Assembly (NCBI GenBank): GCA_964628835.1
Contig: CAZVME010000041.1
Location: 1 to 29,280, forward strand
Reading direction: 5' to 3'
Source: JAAGZL01 sp964628835
GTDB lineage: Bacteria; Pseudomonadota; Gammaproteobacteria; Chromatiales; Chromatiaceae
Length of the DNA stretch: 29,280 bases
Positions 1-7,406 of the stretch are shown in pieces. The position numbers and the translations under genes are program-made. Positions within the stretch are counted from its first letter, which is position 1; each line of letters begins with the position of its first letter. Under the pieces are notes generated by a model. The model did no database searches and had not been told where the DNA came from. It saw only the letters and a list, made by a program, of their open reading frames with translations.

Positions 1-2
1 TT

Positions 3-902
3 GTGTTTGCACTGATCATTCTGGAACGCTGGTCCCGACGCCGTGCCCGCTATCACCACACTAGCCAACGCTACCGCCTACCGCCGGGTTATCAACTTAC
101 TGGCTGGCGTTCGTTTCTGGCCTTTATGGTCTGCCTGTCGCCGCTGTTTTTGGGTTTTCTGTTACCTGGGGGGCAACAGCTGGTGTGGGCGCTTCAGACC
201 GCCGATGAGATGCTGGATGGGAGCTTTCTGCTCCTCACCTGGCACAGCCTGATACTGGCCGGTGGTGCATCACTATTGGCCCTACTGTTGGCGCTGTTTC
301 TGGGCTACGGTAAACGTCTGCGTCCCTCCTGGCTGATGATAGCCGCGGTACGGCTCTCCGGCATGGGTTACGCGGTTCCGGGTACCGTAATTGCCATCGG
401 GGTGATGATCCCATTCGCCTGGGTGGACAACACCCTGGATGCCTGGTTTCGCGCCAGTTTTGGTATCTCCACCGGCCTGATCTTCAGTGGTACCCTGGTG
501 GCCATACTGTTTGCCTACATGGTGCGGTTTCTGGCGGTATCTCTGCAAACAGTAGAGGCGGCCCTGGGCAAGATCAAACCCTCTGCCGATGATGCGGCCC
601 GTTCCCTGGGACGCCGTCCGCTGCAGGTGTTGAGAGAGGTGCATATGCCACTGATGCGCGGTAGTCTGCTCACAGCTATCCTGCTGGTATTCGTGGATGT
701 GCTGAAGGAGCTGCCCGCCACCCTGATCCTGCGTCCATTCGATTTTAATACCCTGGCGGTGCGCGCCTATGAGTTGGCTTCGGACGAACGGCTGGCCGAC
801 TCATCCACCGCTGCGGTGGCCATTGTATTGGCCGGCATTGTTCCGGTTATCCTGTTGAGTCGTTCCATCACCAGATCAAGAAAAGAGCATGATGCAACTT
901 GA
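3..902 (+). CDS. Fe(III)-type ABC transporter permease, FbpB-like (5' partial)
   Basis: Inner-membrane permease subunit of a binding-protein-dependent ABC importer, most like the FbpB/SfuB ferric-iron family. The frame is open to the window edge, so the gene begins upstream. FbpB proteins usually have about 540 residues in two fused permease halves, and the 299 residues here look like the C-terminal half. About six hydrophobic segments are visible. A cytoplasmic EAA loop, the contact site for the ATPase, follows the fourth and is recognisable as DAARSLGRRPLQVLREVHMP, near residues 198-217. The stop overlaps the start of the ATPase gene by 14 nt, so the two are translationally coupled. The substrate-binding protein is not in the window, so specificity for iron rather than thiamine, putrescine or another solute is inferred from family resemblance. 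The GTG at base 3 is only the first possible codon, not a proposed start. Confidence 0.85.
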   Translation: MFALIILERWSRRRARYHHTSQRYRLPPGYQLTGWRSFLAFMVCLSPLFLGFLLPGGQQLVWALQTADEMLDGSFLLLTWHSLILAGGASLLALLLALFLGYGKRLRPSWLMIAAVRLSGMGYAVPGTVIAIGVMIPFAWVDNTLDAWFRASFGISTGLIFSGTLVAILFAYMVRFLAVSLQTVEAALGKIKPSADDAARSLGRRPLQVLREVHMPLMRGSLLTAILLVFVDVLKELPATLILRPFDFNTLAVRAYELASDERLADSSTAAVAIVLAGIVPVILLSRSITRSRKEHDAT

Positions 903-1941
903 GGTAATTCAGGCGGAAGTCGCCTACGGCAAGGTGGAGGTGGTGAAGGGTGTCAGTTTCTCCCTCAAGCCGGGTGAGATCGGTTGTCTGCTGGGACCCA
1001 GCGGGTGTGGCAAGACCACCCTGTTGCGCGCTATTGCCGGTTTTGAACCTGTGCAGGCGGGGAATATCACCCTGCATGGTCAACGCGTAAGTGCTCCAGG
1101 GTTCCAGGTGCCACCTGAGTCCAGACGGGTGGGAATGGTGTTCCAGGACTTCGCCCTGTTTCCGCATCTGACCATCGGTGACAATATCGCCTTTGGCCTG
1201 CGTGATCTCCCGGCGCAGGAGCGCAAGTTGCGGGTGGATGAGCTGTTGCAGCTAGTTGATATGGATGGTTTGCGGGATAGCTATCCACACCAGATCTCCG
1301 GTGGTCAGCAACAACGGGTGGCGCTGATCCGGGCTATTGCCCCGCGTCCAGATCTGTTACTGCTGGATGAACCATTTTCCAGCCTGGATGTGGAACTGCG
1401 CGAACAGCTGGCGCGCGAGGTGCGTGAGGTTCTCAAGCAGGATGGGATAACCGCGATCCTGGTGACCCATGATCAGATGGAGGCCTTCGCCATGGCCGAT
1501 GTGATTGGGGTGATGAATCAGGGGAGACTGGCGCAGTGGGACTCGGCCTATAATCTCTACCATGAACCTGAGAATAGATTTGTGGCCGACTTTATTGGCC
1601 AGGGCGTCTTCCTGCAAGGGAGCGTGATGGGGGAGAATCTGTCACAGACTCCATTTGGAGTGATCCACGGCATAACTCATGGTGACTGTTGTGACGAGGG
1701 GCAAGCGGTGCAGATTCTGCTGCGCCCGGATGATGTGGTGCATGATGATGATAGTGAGATGCAGGCCGAGGTGGTGGCCAAGGCGTTTCGTGGCGCCGAG
1801 TATCTCTATACCCTGCGACTGCCCACTGGGGAGGAGATCCTGTGCCTGGTGCAGAGTCATCATAACCATGCCGTTGGTGAACAGATCGGAATACGGCTGG
1901 ACGTGCAGCATCTGGTGATGTTTCCAACCCAGTCGGAGTAG
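889..1941 (+). CDS. fbpC: Fe(III)-type ABC transporter ATP-binding protein, FbpC-like
   Basis: Cytoplasmic ATPase that powers the permease encoded just upstream. Residues 36-44 form the Walker A motif GPSGCGKTT. The Q-loop lies in VFQDFALFPH near residue 86, the ABC signature is ISGGQQQ near residue 136, and Walker B plus D-loop is LLLLDEPFSSLD near residues 156-167. An H-loop (LVTHDQ) follows. After residue 240 comes a TOBE-like C-terminal extension of about 110 residues, usual for the 350-residue FbpC/PotA/UgpC subgroup. The start is ATG 889 or the adjacent ATG 892, both inside the permease gene. The gene ends 8 nt from the stop of the convergent dehydrogenase gene, and I see no hairpin terminator between them. 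Iron specificity is inferred from family resemblance. Confidence 0.85.
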   Translation: MMQLEVIQAEVAYGKVEVVKGVSFSLKPGEIGCLLGPSGCGKTTLLRAIAGFEPVQAGNITLHGQRVSAPGFQVPPESRRVGMVFQDFALFPHLTIGDNIAFGLRDLPAQERKLRVDELLQLVDMDGLRDSYPHQISGGQQQRVALIRAIAPRPDLLLLDEPFSSLDVELREQLAREVREVLKQDGITAILVTHDQMEAFAMADVIGVMNQGRLAQWDSAYNLYHEPENRFVADFIGQGVFLQGSVMGENLSQTPFGVIHGITHGDCCDEGQAVQILLRPDDVVHDDDSEMQAEVVAKAFRGAEYLYTLRLPTGEEILCLVQSHHNHAVGEQIGIRLDVQHLVMFPTQSE

Positions 1942-1949
1942 GTGTTGTC

Positions 1950-4880
1950 TTAGGGAAGCACAGCCCGTATTACCTCGGCCGGATGCACAGCGTGCCGTCC
2001 GGTGCCGATCTCTATCTGATGGCGGCAACTGGTGCCGCAGGCCACGATTATGGTCTCAGGTGGTGCCAGTCGTACCGCCGGTAACAGAGCCAGTTCACCT
2101 ATAGCCCTGGCGGTGTTGGCGTGTTCCAGTTCATAGCCAAAGGAACCGGCCATACCGCAACAGCCAGACTCAATCGCCTCAACTCTGGTACCTGGAATTA
2201 TCTGCAGACAATCGGTTGCGGCCTGGGGCTCGGACAGCGCCTTCTGATGACAGTGGGTGTGCACCAGGATGTGTTGTTCCTGCACCGGGTGCTGCGGTAG
2301 ATTAAGATGCCGGTTTCTATCCATACGACACACCCACTCTTCGAACAACCAGGTGCCAACGGCCAGGGTTCGGGCCTGATTGCGCAGGTCTTCCCGATCC
2401 ATCAGGTCAATGGCCTCGTCATGCAACGTTAACAACTCGGCTGGCTCGAAACCGATTATGGGCACTCCATCTGCTGCGGCCGGGTAGAGCTCTTCAATCA
2501 TATGGGTCAGGGTAGTGCGGGCATCCACCAATAGCCCCTGGCTGATCTGCAGACGACCAGAGGAGAGGCAGGAGGTCAGCTCCACCCTGTATCCGGCCCA
2601 CTCAAAGAACTCCACAGCGGCTATGCCTATCTCTGGCTCTAGGTAGTTGGTGAAGGGGTCCACCACCAGCAGCACTCTATCCCTGCGTCTGGGTGTTGCG
2701 GTTGCGCGCAGTTCCCACCAGTCCAGCCAGGTCTGTTTGGCCAGTTTTGGTAGAGGGTATTTTGGTGTCAGACCAAAGACGCGGCGTAGCAGGCCACTGG
2801 AGAGGAGGGCGTTTGCCAGGACGGGCGACTGCATGCCCCACTGCGCCAGTGCCGGCAGTGATGCAATCAGCCGGGAGCGCAGTGGTACGCCACTCTGACG
2901 GTTGCGATGCTGTAGCACCTGGGCCTTGATCCGTGCCATATCTACACTGGCCGGGCACTCCGCTTTGCACCCTTTGCAGGAGATGCATAGCTCCATGGCT
3001 TCACCCACTGCGGCACTGTTCAGGGCCGGGAGTGGGTCCGGGCTGTCCAGGATCTGACGTAGCACATTGGCCCGACCCCGTGTGGTGTGGCGTTCATCGT
3101 GCGTGGCCATATAGGAGGGGCACATCACCCCTCTGCCCGGTTGCTTCAGACACACTCCTGCACCGTTACAGCGCCCTACCGCACCTCTCAGATCCTGGTC
3201 ACTGCCCCAGTTGAACTCGTCCTGGATCAGGCTGGGCTGGCGCTGGCTGCGCAGATTCTGCCCCGGTGGCGGCGCATTCAGGATCTTGCCTGGATTAAGT
3301 ATGTTGTGCGGATCAAATATGGCCTTGACCTGTTGCAGTAGTGGGTGGATCTCAAAACCCAGAACTGTGTCTAGCAGATGGGCGCGCAGGCGTCCATCAC
3401 CGTGCTTGGCGGATATGCTGCCGCCAAACTCGGCCACAACGCCCGCCACATCGGTCTGGATTGTGAGCATGCGGATGCGGCCTTCGGAGGAACCTATGTT
3501 CAGCCAGGGACGCAGATGTATCAGCCCGGCCCCCACTGATCCGTAGAACACGAAATCGCAGTGGTGGCTGAGCATGAGTTCCTGGATGCGTTCCATGAAT
3601 TCAGGCAGTTTCTGTGGAGGGACGGCGCAGTCCTCCACCGCCGTTACCGCCTTGATCGGGCTGGCCTTACCCATGAGCAGTCCAAGTCCTGCCCTCCGCA
3701 ATCTCCAGGCGCGCACTGCGTGTTCATGATCAAGAATGGAGAAGTCATACCTGATGCCGCTGGCAGAGATGGCCGTAATCAGGGCCTGGGCCTGCCCTGA
3801 AGCCGGTGCGTCTGGGGTGTCCTCAAACTCGATTAGTAACACCGCCTCTGGGTTGCCCTTGATCCAGGATGCCTGCATGTGCCCCAGACGGTGTTCAAAG
3901 GCTGCATCCAGGACGAAGCGGTCCAGTAGCTCCAGCGCCACGGGTGATTGTTTAAGGATCTCCGGCACAGCTTTGAAGGCGTCATATAGCATGGGGAACT
4001 GCCCCCACACCATCACCCGGTTTTCCGGGAGTGGGGAGAGTCTGAATGTGATCTCGGTGATGAGCGCCAGGGTGCCTTCGCTGCCACACAGAAATGGAGC
4101 CAAATTGAAGCATGGCCCATCCTCTACCCAGGGTTGACCACGGGCCAGCAGGTCCAGGGCGTAGCCCATGTTGTTGGGGATGATGTCAGGATCAGGGTAC
4201 TTCTCCAGGATCAGGTCCCGATGCTGATCCACCAGGCCGTGCAGGGTGCGGTAGATCTCCCCCTCACGGGTATTTTGTTCGCGCTTGAACTGGAGCAGTT
4301 CGGTATTGGCTGGACCGAACTGGGCCCGGTTGCCGTCGGAGAGTACGGCGTCCACCGCCACCACGTGATCCCGGGTGGAGCCATCGCGCAGGTAGTGGGC
4401 GCCCCATGCATTGTTCCCCAGCATACCGCCGATGGCGCAGCGGTCGGCGGTGGATGGGTCCGGCGGTACACAGACGCCATGGGTCTTCAACTCATCGTTC
4501 AAGCTCTGCATTATGATGCCGGGTTGCGCCCGTACCAGCATGCCATCCAGGTCCACCTCCAGTAACGTATTCATGTGTCTGGTTACATCCACCACCAGAC
4601 CGGTACCCACGCATTGCCCTGCCAGGCTGGTGCCGGCAGCACGCGGAATAATCGGCAGGGAGTGCCGCTGGCTGAAGTTCACTATTGCTGCGCAATCAGC
4701 GCCATGCCTGGGGTATATCACCGCCAGTGGTAGTTGTTGGTAGATGGAGGCATCGGTGGCGTAGCACATGCGGGTGGCGATGTCGGTAAACACTTCGCCT
4801 TCTAATACTGCGGCAAGTTCAGCCTGCTTGGTATCATCCAGAGGCGGTGGGGTTACCCTGGCCTGTTCCGCAATGTTCAT
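1950..4880 (-). CDS. ydiJ: FAD/[4Fe-4S] 2-hydroxyacid dehydrogenase, YdiJ-type (probable D-2-hydroxyglutarate dehydrogenase)
   Basis: Large fused flavin and iron-sulfur dehydrogenase of 976 residues, close to E. coli YdiJ (about 1018). The N-terminal half is a GlcD/Dld-like PCMH FAD domain, with PRAAGTSLAGQ at residues 79-89 and PDPSTADRCAIGGMLGNNA at 140-158. It is followed by a C-terminal FAD-linked oxidase domain. Around residues 580-645 sits a GlpC-like ferredoxin module with CISCKGCKAECP. The C-terminus carries cysteine-rich motifs HTHCHQKAL (about 875), ESGCCGMAGSFGYE (about 905) and ACGTSCRH (about 945). YdiJ-family enzymes oxidise D-2-hydroxyglutarate to 2-oxoglutarate and pass electrons to a membrane acceptor. 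The start codon overlaps the stop of the HglS-like gene by 4 nt (ATGA). That coupling fits a dehydrogenase consuming the product of the upstream oxygenase. A broader D-lactate or 2-hydroxyacid specificity remains possible. Confidence 0.85.
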   Translation of the reverse strand: MNIAEQARVTPPPLDDTKQAELAAVLEGEVFTDIATRMCYATDASIYQQLPLAVIYPRHGADCAAIVNFSQRHSLPIIPRAAGTSLAGQCVGTGLVVDVTRHMNTLLEVDLDGMLVRAQPGIIMQSLNDELKTHGVCVPPDPSTADRCAIGGMLGNNAWGAHYLRDGSTRDHVVAVDAVLSDGNRAQFGPANTELLQFKREQNTREGEIYRTLHGLVDQHRDLILEKYPDPDIIPNNMGYALDLLARGQPWVEDGPCFNLAPFLCGSEGTLALITEITFRLSPLPENRVMVWGQFPMLYDAFKAVPEILKQSPVALELLDRFVLDAAFEHRLGHMQASWIKGNPEAVLLIEFEDTPDAPASGQAQALITAISASGIRYDFSILDHEHAVRAWRLRRAGLGLLMGKASPIKAVTAVEDCAVPPQKLPEFMERIQELMLSHHCDFVFYGSVGAGLIHLRPWLNIGSSEGRIRMLTIQTDVAGVVAEFGGSISAKHGDGRLRAHLLDTVLGFEIHPLLQQVKAIFDPHNILNPGKILNAPPPGQNLRSQRQPSLIQDEFNWGSDQDLRGAVGRCNGAGVCLKQPGRGVMCPSYMATHDERHTTRGRANVLRQILDSPDPLPALNSAAVGEAMELCISCKGCKAECPASVDMARIKAQVLQHRNRQSGVPLRSRLIASLPALAQWGMQSPVLANALLSSGLLRRVFGLTPKYPLPKLAKQTWLDWWELRATATPRRRDRVLLVVDPFTNYLEPEIGIAAVEFFEWAGYRVELTSCLSSGRLQISQGLLVDARTTLTHMIEELYPAAADGVPIIGFEPAELLTLHDEAIDLMDREDLRNQARTLAVGTWLFEEWVCRMDRNRHLNLPQHPVQEQHILVHTHCHQKALSEPQAATDCLQIIPGTRVEAIESGCCGMAGSFGYELEHANTARAIGELALLPAVRLAPPETIIVACGTSCRHQIEIGTGRHAVHPAEVIRAVLP

Positions 4881-6058
4881 GCCGTCTCCACTGAGGTGTG
4901 CATTACGTGGATGGCCTGTGCCGGCAGAAAGTAGTGATAGAACGGGGCCGAGTGATCCGGGTTGTCACTCTGATAGTTGAGGCCGCACAGATCAAACAGC
5001 TGTTCAGCGGCAACAGGTGGCATCTCGCGCCTGGATACAAGTTCGATCAGTTTACCGTTTTCCACCTGGCGCGGCAGTTCCGGGTCGATGGCCGCCAACT
5101 GTGCACTGATGATGGCAGGTATATCCGGGGTGCGGTTGGGCCGGGTGAATACCTGTTCCAACAGCCCGGAGGTGTAACCGCCGGTGGGGGTCATGGTTTC
5201 TACTCCGGTTCTGTTTAAGGTAGCGATAACCTCGGCCAGCGGCACCGCTCGATTGCCACCGGGGAGTGACTCAAATGCGCGCATGGCCAGATGATGGGCG
5301 GTGAAACCGTAGACTCGGTTCCAGTGCTGGATGATCTGGAGCGGATTCTGGCGGGAAGACTCATCCACGAAGATCCGAATCATGCGGCCATTGTTCAACA
5401 GCTTATACAGGGGGTAGGCGTCCCAGCCATCATCAAAACGATAACAGGCCTCGCTCTTGATCTGGGCCGGGGTATAGCCATGGTGCTTCACCAGCAGCCG
5501 TGCCACGCGTTGGGCGGCATCTCTCTCCTCTGAGCCACAACGGATCGCCAGGTGATCCAGATGTACAATCCAATTGTGCTGTTTCGCCACCTTGAGCAGG
5601 GCGCGATCATAGGGGGTGTTTACCAGGGCCTCAAAGGACTTGATTGCGGCATACAGATCCAACCTGCTCAGCCACTGTGCAATCTCTATCGCCTCGGAAT
5701 CATCCAGTTCGGTTGCGGCGCGTTGCAGCACCCGGTCGTGAAATGTTATGGCGAAGGGGTCAACCAGTTGCATGGCATCACTATCGTCCCACTCCAGGGG
5801 CAGGGTGTTGCAGGCGTTGGTATAGGCCTGGAGCAGGTCGGCTGTTCCCTCCACCTGGTAGAACTGCTCTTGTGCACTGACCGGGTGCGGCACTAGCTGC
5901 ACCGGGGTCAGATCTATGCATACCGTTTGTGCATCCGGTCGGGTGGCGAGTACCTTCTCTGGCAGTTCTGGGTGTGGCGTCAGAGATGGTTCATGGGCAG
6001 TGATATCTGCGGCCAGGGAGTTGGCGAATATTGCGAAGCTGTTGCTATCCCTTGACAT
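4877..6058 (-). CDS. DUF1338/HglS-like VOC-fold protein, probable 2-oxoadipate dioxygenase/decarboxylase
   Basis: A 393-residue protein that I assign to the DUF1338 (PF07063, HglS/YdcJ) superfamily by motif rather than overall similarity. The core has HLAIR at 169-173, YGFTAHHLAMR at 250-260 and KLIELVSRRE at 336-345. These line up by eye with the His/Arg, His and Glu positions of the Fe(II) site of Pseudomonas HglS, which converts 2-oxoadipate to D-2-hydroxyglutarate; that comparison is from memory. An N-terminal region of about 160 residues with no motif I recognise precedes the core, and the protein is shorter than HglS (about 460). The start is ATG 6058, with a perfect AGGAGG (6071-6066 on this strand) 7 nt away. 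The gene heads a leftward pair with the YdiJ-type dehydrogenase, overlapping it by 4 nt, and diverges from lysine-degradation-like genes. The function is inferred chiefly from these neighbours. Confidence 0.6.
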   Translation of the reverse strand: MSRDSNSFAIFANSLAADITAHEPSLTPHPELPEKVLATRPDAQTVCIDLTPVQLVPHPVSAQEQFYQVEGTADLLQAYTNACNTLPLEWDDSDAMQLVDPFAITFHDRVLQRAATELDDSEAIEIAQWLSRLDLYAAIKSFEALVNTPYDRALLKVAKQHNWIVHLDHLAIRCGSEERDAAQRVARLLVKHHGYTPAQIKSEACYRFDDGWDAYPLYKLLNNGRMIRIFVDESSRQNPLQIIQHWNRVYGFTAHHLAMRAFESLPGGNRAVPLAEVIATLNRTGVETMTPTGGYTSGLLEQVFTRPNRTPDIPAIISAQLAAIDPELPRQVENGKLIELVSRREMPPVAAEQLFDLCGLNYQSDNPDHSAPFYHYFLPAQAIHVMHTSVETA

Positions 6059-6120
6059 AATCCTGCCTCCTGCTTTCTAGCCGAAAACCTAGCGATACAC
6101 TATCTTTGTTGTGTAGGGAC

Positions 6121-6150
6121 CTGTCACAAGTTGTCTTGCCTAAGTATAGA
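6121..6150 (+). promoter_or_regulatory. Possible sigma-70 promoter for the rightward lysine-type genes
   Basis: CTGTCA at 6121-6126 and TATAGA at 6145-6150 are separated by 18 nt and resemble -35 and -10 boxes. The -10 lies inside a small inverted repeat, TTGCCT (6136-6141) with AGGCAA (6150-6155). Transcription would start near 6157 and give a leader of about 83 nt. The match is imperfect and was found by eye only. Confidence 0.3.
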
Positions 6151-6163
6151 GGCAACAGCGGAG

Positions 6164-6211
6164 ATGGTACGTTCCATTCAACATCAGCAGCAGAGTAGAT
6201 GGAACGATTCC
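6164..6211. promoter_or_regulatory. Candidate operator: spaced inverted repeat in the divergent regulatory region
   Basis: CGTTCCAT at 6170-6177 is repeated perfectly inverted as ATGGAACG at 6199-6206, with a 21-nt spacer (about 29 bp centre to centre, close to three helical turns). The right arm overlaps a second small palindrome, GGAA-CGA-TTCC, at 6201-6211. A near copy of the right arm, ATGGTACG, lies at 6164-6171. This arrangement between divergent catabolic genes resembles a two-site operator, but no regulator gene is adjacent, so the binding protein is unknown. It could instead form a hairpin in the leader of the rightward transcript. Confidence 0.35.
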
Positions 6212-6239
6212 GTTATGGGTTGTGTTATAGGAGAAGTCT

Positions 6240-7406
6240 ATGCATCGCTTACTGATACTTGGATCTGGCAAGATTGGTCTGCCCAGTGCACTGCAACTGG
6301 CGGACAGTGGCGACTATATGGTGCACATTGCCGATCTGGATTCAGCCCGGATACAGCAGGAGATTAAGGCTGACGGCGGGACCAATCTTCACGTTGCCAG
6401 GCTGGACGCCATGGATGCAGCAGCCCTGATGGACTATATATCCACCCATAAAATTGCTGCCGTAGTCTCTGCCTTGCCCTACCACTGCAGTGTGCCACTG
6501 GCGCAGGTGGCGCGTACCACCAAGATACACTACTTCGATCTTACCGAAGATGTGGATGCATCCAATCAGATTCGCCGCATCAGTCAGGGTGCAGAGAAGG
6601 CCTTTGTTCCCCACTGTGGACTTGCCCCCGGTTTTATCAGTATTGCTGCCGCGGCCCTGATAGAGAATTTTGAACAGGTGGATACGGTAAAGATGCGGGT
6701 GGGTGCGCTACCGCTGCACCCCAACAATGCACTGGGCTACTCTCTGACCTGGTCCACCGATGGTCTGATCAATGAGTATGGCAATCCCTGTTACGGCCTG
6801 AAGAATGGTAAAAAGGTGACCCTGCTGCCACTGGAAGGGCTGGAGACCATTACCCTGGATGGAGATGAGTATGAGGCCTTCAACACCTCGGGTGGTCTGG
6901 GTACCCTGGTGGACAGCTACATCGATCAGGTCCGCAGCATGAACTACAAGACCATGCGCTATCCAGGACACTGTCGCAAGATCCGTCTGCTGATGAATGA
7001 CCTGAAACTGAATCAGGATCGCCCCACCTTGAAACATATCCTGGAGAATGCCATCCCCGAGACCCTGCAGGATGTGGTCCTGATCTATGTATCGGTAACC
7101 GGCACCAGGATGGGGGCGCTGTTTGAAGAGACCTATGTGCAGAAGGTCTATCCGCGCGCCATCAATGGTCGCGAGCTATCAGCCATCCAGGTGGCCACCA
7201 GTTCTGGATTGTGCAGCGTGGTGGATGTGGTATTACAACATGCAGGACAGTACCACGGCTTTGTCACCCAGGAGAGCTTTCCTTTGTCCCAGATCCTGGA
7301 AAACCGCTTCGGCCACTACTACCGGGAGCGCCAGGACGCGTCTGGGATTTCATCTGAAACAGCGGGTGATGCCGACTCCTGTACGCCGGTGGAGGGCAGT
7401 GGATGA
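6240..7406 (+). CDS. Lysine 6-dehydrogenase / saccharopine dehydrogenase-like NAD(P)-dependent enzyme
   Basis: A 388-residue dehydrogenase of the saccharopine-dehydrogenase fold. The N-terminal Rossmann motif is GSGKIG at 8-13, followed by an acidic residue (ADLD, 31-34). The catalytic half has HCGLAPGFISI (125-135), EAFNTSGGLGTL (212-223) and YKTMRYPGHCRK (236-247). These signatures resemble lysine 6-dehydrogenase, which oxidatively deaminates L-lysine to piperideine-6-carboxylate, and also the saccharopine dehydrogenase catalytic domain. The single-domain length of about 388 suits lysine 6-dehydrogenase. Start ATG 6240 has AGGAGAAG just upstream. The last four bases (ATGA) overlap the aldehyde dehydrogenase gene, whose substrate is exactly this enzyme's expected product. 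No lysine-ketoglutarate reductase partner is visible, which favours lysine dehydrogenase over saccharopine dehydrogenase. The final 17 residues look like a poorly conserved tail. Confidence 0.72.
   Translation: MHRLLILGSGKIGLPSALQLADSGDYMVHIADLDSARIQQEIKADGGTNLHVARLDAMDAAALMDYISTHKIAAVVSALPYHCSVPLAQVARTTKIHYFDLTEDVDASNQIRRISQGAEKAFVPHCGLAPGFISIAAAALIENFEQVDTVKMRVGALPLHPNNALGYSLTWSTDGLINEYGNPCYGLKNGKKVTLLPLEGLETITLDGDEYEAFNTSGGLGTLVDSYIDQVRSMNYKTMRYPGHCRKIRLLMNDLKLNQDRPTLKHILENAIPETLQDVVLIYVSVTGTRMGALFEETYVQKVYPRAINGRELSAIQVATSSGLCSVVDVVLQHAGQYHGFVTQESFPLSQILENRFGHYYRERQDASGISSETAGDADSCTPVEGSG

Noticed and set aside
6240..7406. Carboxynorspermidine synthase instead of a lysine-type dehydrogenase
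   Set aside because: The conserved segments (GLAPGF, EAFNTSGG, YKTMRYPGH) and the coupled ALDH7 gene fit lysine/saccharopine dehydrogenases better, and no polyamine gene is nearby.
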